DNA from: Stutzerimonas stutzeri
GTDB taxonomy: Bacteria; Pseudomonadota; Gammaproteobacteria; Pseudomonadales; Pseudomonadaceae
Direction of reading: 5' to 3'
Assembly (NCBI RefSeq): GCF_024448985.1
Contig: NZ_JAMOII010000022.1
Coordinates: 1-60,119 of the forward strand
Length of the DNA stretch: 60,119 nt
The notes beneath the pieces were generated by a model, which worked only from the letters and a program-made list of their open reading frames with translations, did not search any database and was not told the DNA's origin. This document shows, piece after piece, positions 1-9,688 of the stretch; the stretch's first letter is position 1; every line of letters starts with the position of its first letter. Both the position numbers and the translations under genes were made by a program.

Positions 1-130
1 TTCAGCCCACCAAAGGCGATGTCGTGCTTTGCCACGTTGCTGAATGAATCCGGTGCGCTGAAGCACACCCTACGGACCTCGCTACAGCCTGTAGGCTCGG
101 CCGGGCGGCGTGCCGCTTCAGCCCACCAAT
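1..130. repeat. Dispersed palindromic repeat cluster (left edge)
   Basis: Intergenic DNA before rlmI carries fragments of a repeat seen at four places in the window. TTCAGCCCACC is at 1-11, a decayed GCTGAAGCACACCCTAC at about 58-74, and a longer form from GTAGGCTCGGCCGGGCGG to TTCAGCCCACCAAT at 91-130. The last is nearly the same as the copy at 16280-16319. The core is a short inverted repeat able to form a hairpin in RNA. No coding function is visible here. Confidence 0.7.
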
Positions 131-286
131 GCGGTCTGCATATACCAAAGCGGACAGCCTCTCGCCCCGAGCAAAGCCCCGAGCCGCTTTTGGCAACAGC
201 CGACCCAGACAAGCCTTGGCTTTTAACCTGGAGCTTGCAGCCTGCCGCTCCTATACAATGCCCGCCTTTTTCCGGGAGCCCTGCCG

Positions 287-1483
287 ATGACCCTGCCCAG
301 CCTGCGCCTCAAAGCCAATGCCGATCGCCGTCTGCGTGCCGGCCATCTGTGGGTCTATAGCAATGAGGTGGACACCGCAGCCACGCCGCTCAGCGGTTTT
401 GCTGCGGGTGACCAAGCCATTCTCGAAGCGGCTGGCGGTAAGCCGCTGGGCATTGTTGGGATATCGCCCAACAATCTGATCTGTGCCCGTCTGCTGTCGC
501 GTGACCTCAAGCATAGCCTGGACAAATCGCTGCTGGTGCATCGCATTCAGGTCGCCCTCTCCCTGCGCGAGCGCCTGTTCGACCAGCCTTGCTATCGCCT
601 GATCTACGGTGATTCAGACCTGCTACCCGGCCTGGTGATGGACCGCTTCCATGATCATCTCGTGGTGCAGCTGGCCTCGGCCACCATGGAGCGCAACAAG
701 GATGCCGTGCTCGAAGCGCTGGTGCAGGTACTCAAGCCACGTGGCGTGCTTTGGAAGAACGATTCCAGCGCGCGCGACGCTGAGGGCCTGGAGCGTTACG
801 TCGATACCGCGTTCGGCGTGGTGCCGGAATGGGTTGCTCTGGAAGAGAACGGCGTGAAATTCGAAGCTCCGGTGCTGCAGGGCCAGAAAACCGGCTGGTT
901 CTACGACCATCGCATGAATCGTGCGCGTCTTGCCCCTTACGTCAAAGGCAAGCGTGTGCTCGACCTGTTCAGCTATATCGGTGGTTGGGGTGTGCAGGCT
1001 GCGGCGTTCGGCGCCAGCGAAGTATTCTGCGTCGACGCGTCGGCGTTCGCCCTGGATGGCGTCGAACGCAATGCCGCGCTCAACGGCGTCGCCGAAAAGA
1101 TGACCTGCGTGGAAGGCGATGCCTTCGAAGCGCTGAAAGAACTTAAGAATGCCGAGGAGCGCTTCGACGTGGTCATTACCGACCCGCCAGCCTTCATCAA
1201 GCGCAAGAAGGACGTCAAGAACGGCGAAGCGGCCTACCGTCGTCTCAACGAAACGGCGATGCGCCTGCTCAACAAAGACGGCATCCTGGTCAGTGCCAGC
1301 TGCTCGATGCACCTGGAGGAAGACAACCTGCAGAACATCCTGCTCGGTAGCGCACGGCATCTGGATCGCAATATCCAGCTGCTCGAACGGGGCAGCCAGG
1401 GCCCAGACCATCCGGTGCATCCGGCGATTCCGGAAACGAGATACATCAAGAGCATGACCTGCCGAATCCTGCCGAACAGTTGA
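287..1483 (+). CDS. rlmI: 23S rRNA (cytosine-C5)-methyltransferase RlmI
   Basis: 398 aa, the usual length for the RlmI/YccW family, which methylates C1962 of 23S rRNA with S-adenosylmethionine. An N-terminal PUA-like RNA-binding region (about residues 1-80) includes the typical HLWVYSNEV. A Rossmann methyltransferase domain follows, with SAM-binding DLFSYIGGWGVQAAAFGA (about 225-242), TDPPAFIKRKKD (motif IV, about 297-308) and SASCSMHLEED (motif VI, about 335-345), which holds the likely catalytic cysteine. The ATG at 287 follows GGGAG at normal spacing. It is monocistronic and convergent with the downstream cutinase gene. Confidence 0.95.
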   Translation: MTLPSLRLKANADRRLRAGHLWVYSNEVDTAATPLSGFAAGDQAILEAAGGKPLGIVGISPNNLICARLLSRDLKHSLDKSLLVHRIQVALSLRERLFDQPCYRLIYGDSDLLPGLVMDRFHDHLVVQLASATMERNKDAVLEALVQVLKPRGVLWKNDSSARDAEGLERYVDTAFGVVPEWVALEENGVKFEAPVLQGQKTGWFYDHRMNRARLAPYVKGKRVLDLFSYIGGWGVQAAAFGASEVFCVDASAFALDGVERNAALNGVAEKMTCVEGDAFEALKELKNAEERFDVVITDPPAFIKRKKDVKNGEAAYRRLNETAMRLLNKDGILVSASCSMHLEEDNLQNILLGSARHLDRNIQLLERGSQGPDHPVHPAIPETRYIKSMTCRILPNS

Positions 1484-1498
1484 TGACTCACTGCAGAC

Positions 1499-1532
1499 GA
1501 AACCCCCGCACTGCAACGTGTGCGAGGGTTTC
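1499..1532. terminator. Hairpin between convergent rlmI and cutinase genes
   Basis: GAAACCC (1499-1505) pairs with GGGTTTC (1526-1532), and CGCAC (1507-1511) with GTGCG (1520-1524), with one mismatch between the two helices. It lies in the 59-bp gap between two converging genes, so it probably serves both. Neither strand has a good T run, so intrinsic termination is uncertain. Confidence 0.45.
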
Positions 1533-1542
1533 GGCGCAACGC

Positions 1543-2391
1543 TTACTCGATATCCTTGCGCTGCTCGGTCCACAAGACGCTGGTGCACAACTCGCAGAAG
1601 CGACCATAGAAGGTGGTGCGGGCCGTCTGATCTTCCATCAGCTGATAACGGAACCACGCTGTGGACGGTCCGCGATAGGCCCCACCGTCACCGACCGGCT
1701 CGAAGTGGCTGACGAAACGTCGCTCGCCCCAGAACACCGGTACGTTCGCCCGAGCGTAGACCGGCTGCGCGTTCAGATAGGGAAAGGCGATGGTGTCGCC
1801 GCCGCCTGACATCAGGAACATCGGCCCCTTCTGATTCCGCTGCGAAGCCGGATTATGGCCTAGGCCAATGGTGTACGGCTGAATAGGGGCCGTAGCGCTT
1901 ATGCGATCATCCTGCCCGGCCATGATCGAACCGCCGCCACCCTGGGAATGACCGGATGTACCGACCCGGCCAGTATTGAGCACCCCCACGTAGGTACCGA
2001 AGCTGCGGTTGCTCTCCTGCACCAGATAATCAAGGCAGGCCAACATGTCACGCCCGGTGCCGGCGTTGGAGGTCTCCGCCGCCGCAACAACGAAACCATG
2101 GCTAGCCCAATGCGACAACAGGCCCGAATACGCGGTTGGCCCAGTTCCGGTCCCGTTGCCCCACAGCACGACCGGATGACGCACGCCATTTTGCCCCAGC
2201 GTGGAAGGCCGATAGATTCGGCAGTTTGGACCTTCGCTGCGGCTGGTGGTGGCATAAGGTCCGGAGCGCTCGAAATTCGACACCCCCGGAAATGGTGCCC
2301 CGGGGGTATCCGGCAATGGCGCAGCCAACGCAGACCCGCAGATCGCCAGGCCTAGCACAGCGGCAATACCGCTGAGTTTAATGTCCAGCAT
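1543..2391 (-). CDS. Secreted cutinase / polyester hydrolase (P. mendocina cutinase type)
   Basis: 282 aa. A signal peptide of 23 residues ends SALA, and the mature protein begins APLPDTPGAPFP, the same N-terminus I recall for the secreted Pseudomonas mendocina cutinase (PmC). Counted from that point, the nucleophile in GHSQGG is Ser126, the acid in SGGGDT is Asp176 and the base in VSHFEP is His206, the same numbers as the PmC triad. Cysteines at mature 34, 96, 243 and 246 could form disulfides. The family is a lid-less alpha/beta hydrolase that cleaves cutin and other aliphatic or aromatic polyesters outside the cell. AGAGGA precedes the ATG. It is a single gene with a long 5' region and no linked uptake genes. 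Family assignment is firm; substrate range is inferred. Confidence 0.93.
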   Translation of the reverse strand: MLDIKLSGIAAVLGLAICGSALAAPLPDTPGAPFPGVSNFERSGPYATTSRSEGPNCRIYRPSTLGQNGVRHPVVLWGNGTGTGPTAYSGLLSHWASHGFVVAAAETSNAGTGRDMLACLDYLVQESNRSFGTYVGVLNTGRVGTSGHSQGGGGSIMAGQDDRISATAPIQPYTIGLGHNPASQRNQKGPMFLMSGGGDTIAFPYLNAQPVYARANVPVFWGERRFVSHFEPVGDGGAYRGPSTAWFRYQLMEDQTARTTFYGRFCELCTSVLWTEQRKDIE

Positions 2392-2867
2392 GTGTATTTC
2401 CTCTTGTTGTTCTGATCATGTGTTTGGACGTCGCGCCACTCACCCCATGCGAGTCGAACGCACTGCACCTCCTGAATCTACCGGCTTACCATCAGCGCGG
2501 GCGCCAGTCGGCCGAGTCAACCCTAGCCAGCGAAAACCACCGCGCCACTGGAAACGTCTTAGCGGCGGACGAACGGCTGCGCTTCGCCCCGGCTGAATAA
2601 TTGATCATTACATTCAGTGTTGATGCGCTTAACTCAACATAGGATGAGGACCGGTAATCGTGCCGTTTGGCTCGCTGACAGGAACGCGCGTAGAATCGGC
2701 TCATTCCTCGCCATCATCCCCCGGCGGGCCAATGAGCCCAGGCCGTCCGAGCGATACCCCGCCTCGATCCGGCCCCTCCGCACGCACGGTCACCTACCGT
2801 TGCACGCGGAACAGGTGACGCTCACCATTAGCACTATTCGTATCGCTGATTAGCCGCAGGAACCGTC
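2392..2867. other. Divergent intergenic region, cutinase / ilvD
   Basis: 476 bp between divergent genes; I see no convincing gene. An AT-richer stretch near 2598-2645 holds weak promoter-like hexamers on the minus strand (TTGAGT at 2632-2637 and TGTAAT at 2607-2612, but 19 bp apart). Both genes must be transcribed from here. ilvD has AGGAA before its ATG. Confidence 0.4.
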
Positions 2868-4706
2868 ATGCCCGATTACCGCTCGAAAACCTCCACGCAC
2901 GGCCGCAACATGGCCGGTGCCCGCGCGCTCTGGCGCGCCACCGGCATGAAGGACGAAGACTTCAAGAAGCCGATCATCGCCATCGCCAACTCCTTCACCC
3001 AGTTCGTACCCGGTCACGTGCACCTGAAGGACCTCGGTCAGCTGGTCGCTCGCGAGATCGAAAAGCACGGCGGCGTCGCCAAGGAATTCAACACCATCGC
3101 GGTCGATGACGGCATCGCCATGGGCCACGACGGCATGCTCTATTCGCTGCCTTCGCGAGAGATCATCGCCGACTCGGTGGAATACATGGTCAACGCGCAT
3201 TGCGCTGACGCCATCGTCTGCATCTCCAACTGCGACAAGATCACCCCCGGCATGCTGATGGCCGCGCTGCGCCTGAATATCCCGGTGGTATTCGTCTCCG
3301 GTGGCCCGATGGAAGCCGGCAAGACCAAGCTGGCCAGCCACGGTCTCGACCTGGTCGACGCAATGGTCATCGCCGCCGATGAAAGCGCCTCCGACGAGAA
3401 GGTCGCTGAATACGAGCGCAGTGCCTGCCCGACCTGCGGCAGCTGCTCCGGCATGTTCACAGCCAACTCCATGAACTGCCTGGCCGAGGCCCTCGGGCTC
3501 GCCCTGCCCGGCAATGGCTCGACCCTGGCCACCCACAGCGATCGCGAGCAGCTGTTCCTGCGCGCCGGCCGCACCGTCGTCGAGCTGTGCCAGCGTTATT
3601 ACGGCGAGGGCGACGAATCGGTACTGCCGCGCAACATCGCCAGCCGCCGCGCGTTCGAGAACGCCATGACGCTGGACATCGCCATGGGTGGGTCCACCAA
3701 CACCATCCTGCACCTGCTGGCTGCGGCTCAGGAAGCCGAGGTCGATTTCGACCTGCGCGCCATCGACGCCCTGTCGCGCAAGGTGCCGCAGCTGTGCAAG
3801 GTCGCGCCGAACATCCAGAAGTACCATATGGAAGACGTGCACCGGGCCGGGGGCATTTTCTCCATCCTCGGCGAACTTGCGCGCGGCGGTCTGCTGCATA
3901 CCGATGTGCCCACCGTGCACAGCCGCAGCATGGAAGAAGCCATCGCCCGGTGGGACATCACCCAGACCCAGGACGAAGCGGTACATACCTTCTTCAAGGC
4001 AGGCCCGGCCGGCATCCCGACGCAGACGGCGTTCAGCCAGTCGACCCGCTGGGACAGCCTGGATGACGACCGCGAAAACGGCTGCATCCGCAGCGTGGAA
4101 CACGCCTACTCCCAGGAAGGTGGCCTGGCCGTGCTCTACGGCAACATCGCGCTCGATGGCTGTGTGGTGAAAACCGCGGGCGTGGATGAATCCATCCATG
4201 TCTTCGAAGGTACGGCGAAAATTTTCGAAAGCCAGGACAGCGCCGTGAAGGGCATCCTCAATGACGAGGTGAAGGCCGGCGATATCGTCATCATCCGCTA
4301 CGAAGGCCCGAAAGGCGGCCCGGGCATGCAGGAAATGCTCTACCCGACCTCGTATCTGAAGTCCAAAGGCCTGGGCAAGGATTGCGCCCTGCTCACTGAC
4401 GGTCGCTTCTCCGGCGGCACTTCAGGCCTGTCCATCGGTCACGCCTCGCCAGAAGCGGCTGCGGGCGGTGCCATTGGTCTGGTGCAGGACGGCGATAAGG
4501 TCCTGATAGACATCCCCAACCGCAGCATCCAGCTGCAGGTCAGCGATGAAGAGCTGTCCCATCGCCGCATCGAGCAGGACAAGAAGGGTTGGAAGCCGGC
4601 TCAGCCACGCGCGCGCAAGGTGACCACAGCGCTCAAGGCCTACGCCCTGCTCGCCACCAGCGCCGACAAGGGCGCGGTGCGCAACAAGGCGATGCTGGAA
4701 GACTAA
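2868..4706 (+). CDS. ilvD: Dihydroxy-acid dehydratase
   Basis: 612 aa, standard for the IlvD/Edd family. It dehydrates 2,3-dihydroxy-isovalerate and 2,3-dihydroxy-3-methylvalerate to the 2-oxo acids in cytosolic valine and isoleucine synthesis. Iron-sulfur ligands are visible in [12 protein letters not shown] (about 119-130) and [17 protein letters not shown] (about 193-209). The C-terminal region has the family's [20 protein letters not shown] (about 505-524). The start is ATG after AGGAA. It is a single gene with a hairpin downstream. A long minus-strand ORF opposite it (2850-4199) is only a codon-bias shadow. Confidence 0.97.
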   Translation: MPDYRSKTSTHGRNMAGARALWRATGMKDEDFKKPIIAIANSFTQFVPGHVHLKDLGQLVAREIEKHGGVAKEFNTIAVDDGIAMGHDGMLYSLPSREIIADSVEYMVNAHCADAIVCISNCDKITPGMLMAALRLNIPVVFVSGGPMEAGKTKLASHGLDLVDAMVIAADESASDEKVAEYERSACPTCGSCSGMFTANSMNCLAEALGLALPGNGSTLATHSDREQLFLRAGRTVVELCQRYYGEGDESVLPRNIASRRAFENAMTLDIAMGGSTNTILHLLAAAQEAEVDFDLRAIDALSRKVPQLCKVAPNIQKYHMEDVHRAGGIFSILGELARGGLLHTDVPTVHSRSMEEAIARWDITQTQDEAVHTFFKAGPAGIPTQTAFSQSTRWDSLDDDRENGCIRSVEHAYSQEGGLAVLYGNIALDGCVVKTAGVDESIHVFEGTAKIFESQDSAVKGILNDEVKAGDIVIIRYEGPKGGPGMQEMLYPTSYLKSKGLGKDCALLTDGRFSGGTSGLSIGHASPEAAAGGAIGLVQDGDKVLIDIPNRSIQLQVSDEELSHRRIEQDKKGWKPAQPRARKVTTALKAYALLATSADKGAVRNKAMLED

Positions 4707-4728
4707 CCGGTACGCCGTCATCGTCATC

Positions 4729-4751
4729 GAGCCCGGCCTAGCGCCGGGCTC
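4729..4751 (+). terminator. Hairpin downstream of ilvD
   Basis: Perfect 9-bp stem GAGCCCGGC / GCCGGGCTC (4729-4737 and 4743-4751) with a 5-nt loop, 23 nt after the ilvD stop. It is followed by GTCGTTCTGG, so the T run is poor. Confidence 0.6.
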
Positions 4752-4958
4752 GTCGTTCTGGCGCGGTGTACCGCTACGGTACTTTTCAGCCCGGCACCGG
4801 CTGTAAACGCCCACGCGTATTTTGGCCATTCGTTGCCGCCCGTCCGTCAAACAATGCATGGCCGTTTGCTTTTTTTTCGACTAACCGGCCGTTACGCCTT
4901 GCATAGGTGACGGAAATGACCTGAATATGGCTTTTTGGCATCAGATCGCTGCCATTAC

Positions 4959-4989
4959 TTGACATTTCGGTCAAGAACAAATGTATACA
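4959..4989 (+). promoter_or_regulatory. Putative promoter / operator upstream of NCS2 permease
   Basis: A perfect -35-like TTGACA (4959-4964) is followed by the 8-bp palindrome TGTATACA (4982-4989), where a -10 element would lie. TGTATAC palindromes are typical operators of FadR/GntR-type regulators. The permease ATG is 71 bp further on, after AAAGGAG. That a regulator binds here is inference; no GntR gene is in the window. Confidence 0.35.
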
Positions 4990-5060
4990 AAAACCTAGTA
5001 ATTCCGACAATGAATTGTCTACATTAGGGGCACAAGAACAAACAGCGAGAAAGGAGCATC

Positions 5061-6602
5061 ATGACAGCCTCATCCGCAAGAACATCTGCCGAGAAGCGTC
5101 CAGAGGACGAGAACCTCGGCGTCGGTGCCAACCTGGCCTATGGCCTGCAACATGTACTGACCATGTACGGAGGCATCGTTGCGGTGCCGCTAATCGTCGG
5201 TCAGGCGGCCGGTTTGTCGCCGGCCGAAATCGGTCTGCTCATCGCCGCCTCGCTGTTCGCCGGTGGTGCGGCCACCTTGTTGCAAACGCTTGGCCTGCCG
5301 TTCTTCGGCTGCCAGCTGCCGCTGGTACAGGGCGTATCCTTCGCCGGCGTGGCGACTATGATCGCCATCATCGGCAACGACGGCGCTGGCGGTCTGCCAG
5401 TGGTGTTCGGCGCGGTGATTGCCGCCTCGTTGATCGGCTTGCTGATCACACCGGTGTTCTCTCGTATCACCAAGTTCTTCCCACCTCTGGTCACCGGCAT
5501 CGTCATCACCACCATCGGCCTGACTCTAATGCCCGTCGCGGCACGCTGGGCCATGGGTGGCAACAGCCAGGCACCGGATTTCGGCAGCATGGCCAATATT
5601 GGCCTGGCAGGCTTCACCCTGGCGTGCGTGCTGTTGCTGAGCAAGCTCGGCAGCGCGACCATTTCCCGTCTGTCCATCCTCCTGGCGATGGTGGTCGGTA
5701 CCGTGGCCGCGGTGTTCTTCGGCATGGCCGACTTCTCCGGCGTACTGGACGGCCCTGTGGTCGCCATGCCCTCGCCGCTGCATTTCGGCGCGCCGGTATT
5801 CCAGTTCGCGGCGATCCTGTCGATGCTGATCGTGGTCATCGTCACGCTGGTGGAAACCTCCGCCGATATCCTTGCGGTCGGCGAAATCATCGACACCAAG
5901 GTCGACTCCAAACGTCTGGGCGATGGTCTGCGGGCAGACATGATTTCCAGCAGCCTGGCGCCGATCTTCGGCTCCTTCACCCAGAGTGCCTTCGCCCAAA
6001 ACGTGGGATTGGTAGCCGTCACCGGCATCAAGAGCCGTTACGTGGTGGCCTTTGCCGGCCTGATTCTGGTGACGCTCGGCCTGCTGCCGGTGATGGGTCG
6101 TCTGGTTGCGGCAGTACCCACCGCAGTGCTCGGCGGCGCCGGCATCGTGCTGTTCGGCACCGTGGCCGCTGCCGGTATCCGCACCCTGGCGCAGGTCGAG
6201 TACCGCAACAACATGAACCTGATCATCGTCGCCACCTCGATCGGCTTCGGCATGATCCCGATCGCCGCGCCGAGCTTCTACCACCACTTCCCGGCCTGGT
6301 TCGAAACCATCTTCCACTCGGGCATCAGCTCGGCGGCGATCATGGCGATCCTGCTGAACCTGCTGTTCAACCACCTGACCGCCGGCAACTCGGACCAGCA
6401 GTCGGTATTCGCCGCAGCCAGCGAGCGCACCCTGCGCTACCAGGATGTCGCCGCGCTGCATGACGGCGACCACTTCCGCGATGGCAAGCTGTATGACGTG
6501 GACGGCAACGAGGTTCCGGTAATCGACGCCGAAGACCACGGCGCACCCACGCAGCAGCCACCGCAAGCCAAGATGACGGACGCGGTTCCGACCAGCAGTT
6601 AA
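5061..6602 (+). CDS. NCS2 nucleobase:cation symporter (xanthine/urate type)
   Basis: 513 aa inner-membrane protein with about 12-14 hydrophobic segments between residues 25 and 450. QHVLTMYGG near the N-terminus (about 29-37) and FAQNVGLVAVTG (about 311-322, the NAT signature QNxGxxxxTG) place it in the nucleobase-ascorbate transporter family. The family couples proton or sodium movement to uptake of uracil, xanthine or urate. The MYGG form of the helix-1 motif suggests the xanthine/urate branch rather than uracil, but this is inference. The C-terminal 60 residues are polar and cytosolic. AAAGGAG precedes the ATG and a strong terminator follows. Confidence 0.88.
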   Translation: MTASSARTSAEKRPEDENLGVGANLAYGLQHVLTMYGGIVAVPLIVGQAAGLSPAEIGLLIAASLFAGGAATLLQTLGLPFFGCQLPLVQGVSFAGVATMIAIIGNDGAGGLPVVFGAVIAASLIGLLITPVFSRITKFFPPLVTGIVITTIGLTLMPVAARWAMGGNSQAPDFGSMANIGLAGFTLACVLLLSKLGSATISRLSILLAMVVGTVAAVFFGMADFSGVLDGPVVAMPSPLHFGAPVFQFAAILSMLIVVIVTLVETSADILAVGEIIDTKVDSKRLGDGLRADMISSSLAPIFGSFTQSAFAQNVGLVAVTGIKSRYVVAFAGLILVTLGLLPVMGRLVAAVPTAVLGGAGIVLFGTVAAAGIRTLAQVEYRNNMNLIIVATSIGFGMIPIAAPSFYHHFPAWFETIFHSGISSAAIMAILLNLLFNHLTAGNSDQQSVFAAASERTLRYQDVAALHDGDHFRDGKLYDVDGNEVPVIDAEDHGAPTQQPPQAKMTDAVPTSS

Positions 6603-6629
6603 GGGCGCCGCACGAAAGTCCGATTGAAG

Positions 6630-6666
6630 ACAATGCCCGCCTCATCCAGGCGGGCATTGTTTTGTT
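6630..6666 (+). terminator. Rho-independent terminator after NCS2 permease
   Basis: Perfect 13-bp stem ACAATGCCCGCCT / AGGCGGGCATTGT (6630-6642 and 6648-6660) with loop CATCC, followed by TTTGTT. It can also end the converging DUF1090 transcript. Confidence 0.88.
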
Positions 6667-6675
6667 AGCCAAACC

Positions 6676-7035
6676 CTATTCTTCTAGTATTTCGCGCAAC
6701 TCGTTCCTGGCTTCGGCCAGCTTGCGCTCGCGTGTTTCGATCTTCTCCGGATCGCCACCACGTAACGCTTCTTGCAGATCGGCTTCACGCTCGCTGATCT
6801 CCTCCCGCGCCTCGTCGATATCTTCCTGCCGTTCAGCCTGCAGCTCCGCGTCGGTGCAGTGCGCCCGGACCTTGCTCAGCGCGGTTTCCAGGCCGCCAAT
6901 ACGCCCGGCGTTGCCCTGCTCGCGGGCATGCTCCAGCTGGCGGAGAATGCCCGCTTCCTTGCTGGCACAGCTTTCCTGAGCGTGGGCCAACCCGGTCATG
7001 AGCGACAGCAGTGTCATTGCGACGGCGATTTTCAT
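6676..7035 (-). CDS. DUF1090 (YqjC-like) periplasmic protein
   Basis: 119 aa from the ATG at 7035. A longer in-frame ORF upstream lacks a signal peptide, whereas this start gives one (MKIAVAMTLLSLMTGLAHA) and has GAGGAG about 9 nt ahead. The mature part is highly charged and helical: two cysteines (CASKEAG and HCTDAEL), then a Glu/Arg-rich coiled coil. This matches the DUF1090/YqjC family of about 120 aa, whose function is unknown. It lies between two NCS2 permeases but on the opposite strand, so co-function is not implied. Confidence 0.85.
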   Translation of the reverse strand: MKIAVAMTLLSLMTGLAHAQESCASKEAGILRQLEHAREQGNAGRIGGLETALSKVRAHCTDAELQAERQEDIDEAREEISEREADLQEALRGGDPEKIETRERKLAEARNELREILEE

Positions 7036-7198
7036 TCGGAGCACTCCTCGATTGAGATTCGGTGATTGCAGGAGTCGTATCAGTGCAACTGGTTGCGGGA
7101 AATAACTACAACTGGCCTTCAAGGCCCCCCGAACGCCGCACTGTCCGTACGGCATTCCGGTCAGTAGAATCGCGCTCTTTTCGCCTGGAAGGACGGCC

Positions 7199-8587
7199 AT
7201 GAGCGCTCCCGACAATAAAACCGCCCCCGAAACGCCAGACGAGCTGGTCTATGGGCTCGATGACCGTCCGCGTCCCTGGATCGCTTTTCTCGCCGCACTG
7301 CAGCATCTGCTGGCGATCATCGTGCCCATCGTCACTCCCGGCCTGCTGATCTGCCAGGCCATCGGCGTATCGCCGCGCGATACCAACATCATCGTCTCCA
7401 TGTCGCTGGTGATCTCCGGCATCGCCACCTTCGTGCAATGCAAGCGCTTCGGACCGCTGGGTGCCGGGCTGCTGATCGTGCAGGGCACCAGCTTCAATTT
7501 CGTCGGACCGCTGATCGCTGGCGGCGTGCTGATGGTGGGGCAAGGTACGCCGGTGGAAGGCGTGATGGCGGCAATCTTCGGCGTGGTCATCGCCGGCTCC
7601 TTCATCGAGATGGGCGTGTCGCGCGTCCTGCCCTTTATCAAACGCCTGATCACACCATTGGTGACTGGCATCGTGGTGCTGATGATCGGCCTGACGCTGA
7701 TCAAGGTCGGTCTGATCAGCATGGGCGGCGGTTACGCGGCCATGGGCGACGGCACCTTCGCCAGCCGCGAGAACTTGCTGCTGTCCGGTGTGGTGCTGGC
7801 GGCCATCGTCGTGCTCAACCGGTTACCAGTGGTGTGGCTGCGCAGCTGCGCGATCATTATTGCGCTGGCCATTGGCTATGCACTGGCCGCTTACCTCGGT
7901 CGCCTGGACTTCACCGGCATGCGCGAAGCGGAGCTGTTCGAAGTCCCGATGCCGTTGCATTTCGGCCTGGGCTTCTCCTGGAGCTTGTTCATCCCCATGG
8001 TGGTGATCTATCTGGTCACCTCGCTGGAAGCCATCGGCGACATCACGGCTACCAGCAAGCTTTCGCGCCAGCCGGTCGAAGGCCCGTTGTGGATGCAGCG
8101 CATCAAGGGCGGCGTGCTGGTCAATGGCGCCAACTCGCTGCTGGCGGGCATTTTCAACACCTTCCCCAGCTCTGTGTTCGCGCAGAACAACGGCATCATC
8201 CAGCTGACCGGCATTGCCAGCCGCTACATCGGCATGTGGATCGCCGTGATGCTGGTGGTGCTCGGCCTGTTCCCGGCCGTAGCCGGCGTGCTGCAAGCGG
8301 TGCCTGAGCCCGTGCTGGGCGGGGCCGCACTGGTGATGTTCGGTGCGGTGGCGGCGGCGGGCATCAACATCCTTGCCGGTATTCAGCTGGATCGTCGCGC
8401 GCTGCTGATTATCTCGGTGTCGCTGGCGCTCGGCCTGGGGTTTTCCCAGGTGCCGGAATTTCTGGCGAACCTGCCGACGGCGCTGCGCAACGTACTGGAG
8501 TCGGGCGTCGCCACCGGCGGCATCTGCGCACTGCTGATGAATTGGTTTCTGCCCGAGTCGCCAGAGACGACGCGCGAGCAGGCCTGA
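7199..8587 (+). CDS. NCS2 permease, XanP/XanQ-like (xanthine uptake)
   Basis: 462 aa polytopic inner-membrane protein. The N-terminus (YGLDDRPRPW, then LQHLLAIIVPIVTPGL) and LLIVQGTSFNFVGP resemble E. coli XanP/XanQ proton:xanthine symporters. The NAT signature is FAQNNGIIQLTGIASRYIG (about 325-343), close to the E. coli xanthine permease motif. Xanthine or a related purine is therefore the probable substrate. It is the second NCS2 gene in 3.5 kb but belongs to another subgroup than the 5061-6602 gene. Its TGA abuts the stop of the converging FAD oxidoreductase with no spare base. Confidence 0.88.
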   Translation: MSAPDNKTAPETPDELVYGLDDRPRPWIAFLAALQHLLAIIVPIVTPGLLICQAIGVSPRDTNIIVSMSLVISGIATFVQCKRFGPLGAGLLIVQGTSFNFVGPLIAGGVLMVGQGTPVEGVMAAIFGVVIAGSFIEMGVSRVLPFIKRLITPLVTGIVVLMIGLTLIKVGLISMGGGYAAMGDGTFASRENLLLSGVVLAAIVVLNRLPVVWLRSCAIIIALAIGYALAAYLGRLDFTGMREAELFEVPMPLHFGLGFSWSLFIPMVVIYLVTSLEAIGDITATSKLSRQPVEGPLWMQRIKGGVLVNGANSLLAGIFNTFPSSVFAQNNGIIQLTGIASRYIGMWIAVMLVVLGLFPAVAGVLQAVPEPVLGGAALVMFGAVAAAGINILAGIQLDRRALLIISVSLALGLGFSQVPEFLANLPTALRNVLESGVATGGICALLMNWFLPESPETTREQA

Positions 8588-9688
8588 TCAACTGAGGTGC
8601 TGGCACACCTCGTCGGCAATCGCCAAGGCTGCGGTCAGCCCTGGCGACTCAATACCGAACAGATTCACCAACCCGGCGATGCCATGCTGCGCCGGGCCGT
8701 CGATCCGAAAATCCGCCGCTGGCTCGCCCGGGCCGCTGATTTTCGGTCGGATGCCGGTGTAAGCCGGTTGCAGCACGCCATCCGGTAGCCCGGGCCAATA
8801 ACGGCGGATGGCGGCGTAAAACCCATCGGCACGACGAGTATCCAGATCGTAATCGAGCGACTCGACCCACTGCACGTCCGGGCCGAAGCGGGCCTGACCA
8901 CCCAGATCCAACGTCAGGTGCACACCCAGCCCGCCTGGCTCGGGTAGCGGATAAACCAGATGCCGGAAAGGCGTCGCCGTCGCCAGGCTGAAATAACTGC
9001 CCTTGGCGAAATAGCGCATTGGCACCGCATCGGCAGGCAGGCCTCGGGTCCGGGCGGCGATCACCGGCGCCGCATGCCCGGCGCAGTTGATCACGGCCGA
9101 CGCGATCAGCGTCATCGGCTCATCGCCACCGATATCGACACGCAACCCGGCATCCGTAACCTCCATTGCCTGCACTGGCGCACGCAGCGCCAGCAACGCA
9201 CCCGCGCGCTCGGCGTCGCCCTGCAGCGCCAGCATCAGCGCGTGGCTGTCGACGATGCCGGTGCTCGGTGACAGGAGTCCCGCGACGGCGCTCAGCTGCG
9301 GCTCTAGCGCTTTCACCTCGTCGCCATCGAGCCGCTGCAGATCATCGACGCCGTTGGCGGTGCCGTGCGCCTGTAGCGCTTGAAGCCCGGCCAGTTGCGA
9401 CGCGTCGGTCGCAACGATCAGCTTGCCGCAGCGCCGATAAGGGACGCCGTGGCTGTCGCAGAAGGCATAGAGCGCATCCCGCCCGGCCACGCATAGCCGC
9501 GCCTTCAGCGAGCCTTGCGGATAATAAATGCCGGCATGAATGACTTCGCTGTTGCGCGAACTGGTGCCCGTGCCGATGGCCGCCTCGGCTTCCACAATCA
9601 GCACCTCGCGCCCGGTTCGCGCCAGTACCCGTGCCACAGCAAGCCCCACGACTCCCGCCCCGATGACGATGCAATCGACCCGTTCCAT
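8588..9688 (-). CDS. FAD-dependent oxidoreductase, LhgO / DAO family
   Basis: 366 aa. The N-terminal FAD-binding dinucleotide fold [20 protein letters not shown] (residues 4-23), followed by [20 protein letters not shown], is typical of the L-2-hydroxyglutarate oxidase (LhgO)-like branch of the D-amino-acid oxidase superfamily. [14 protein letters not shown] is the family's characteristic stretch, and C-terminal GIRPKISGP is also conserved. Such enzymes oxidise 2-hydroxy or amino acids and pass electrons to a quinone or oxygen; the substrate cannot be read from the sequence. It is a single gene facing the metallophosphoesterase gene. Confidence 0.82.
   Translation of the reverse strand: MERVDCIVIGAGVVGLAVARVLARTGREVLIVEAEAAIGTGTSSRNSEVIHAGIYYPQGSLKARLCVAGRDALYAFCDSHGVPYRRCGKLIVATDASQLAGLQALQAHGTANGVDDLQRLDGDEVKALEPQLSAVAGLLSPSTGIVDSHALMLALQGDAERAGALLALRAPVQAMEVTDAGLRVDIGGDEPMTLIASAVINCAGHAAPVIAARTRGLPADAVPMRYFAKGSYFSLATATPFRHLVYPLPEPGGLGVHLTLDLGGQARFGPDVQWVESLDYDLDTRRADGFYAAIRRYWPGLPDGVLQPAYTGIRPKISGPGEPAADFRIDGPAQHGIAGLVNLFGIESPGLTAALAIADEVCQHLS

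Noticed and set aside
623-1657. 344-codon minus-strand ORF opposite rlmI
   Set aside because: Antisense shadow; no domain, and it overlaps two real genes.
2850-4199. 449-codon ORF on the minus strand opposite ilvD
   Set aside because: It mirrors a strongly conserved gene; His/Gly/Val-rich composition is the usual antisense shadow in high-GC DNA.
5015-6463. 482-codon plus-strand ORF in another frame of the permease
   Set aside because: Arg/His-rich frame-shift shadow with no domain; the NCS2 frame carries the family motifs.
5526-6566. 346-codon minus-strand ORF opposite the NCS2 permease
   Set aside because: His/Asp/Gln-rich shadow of a transporter gene.
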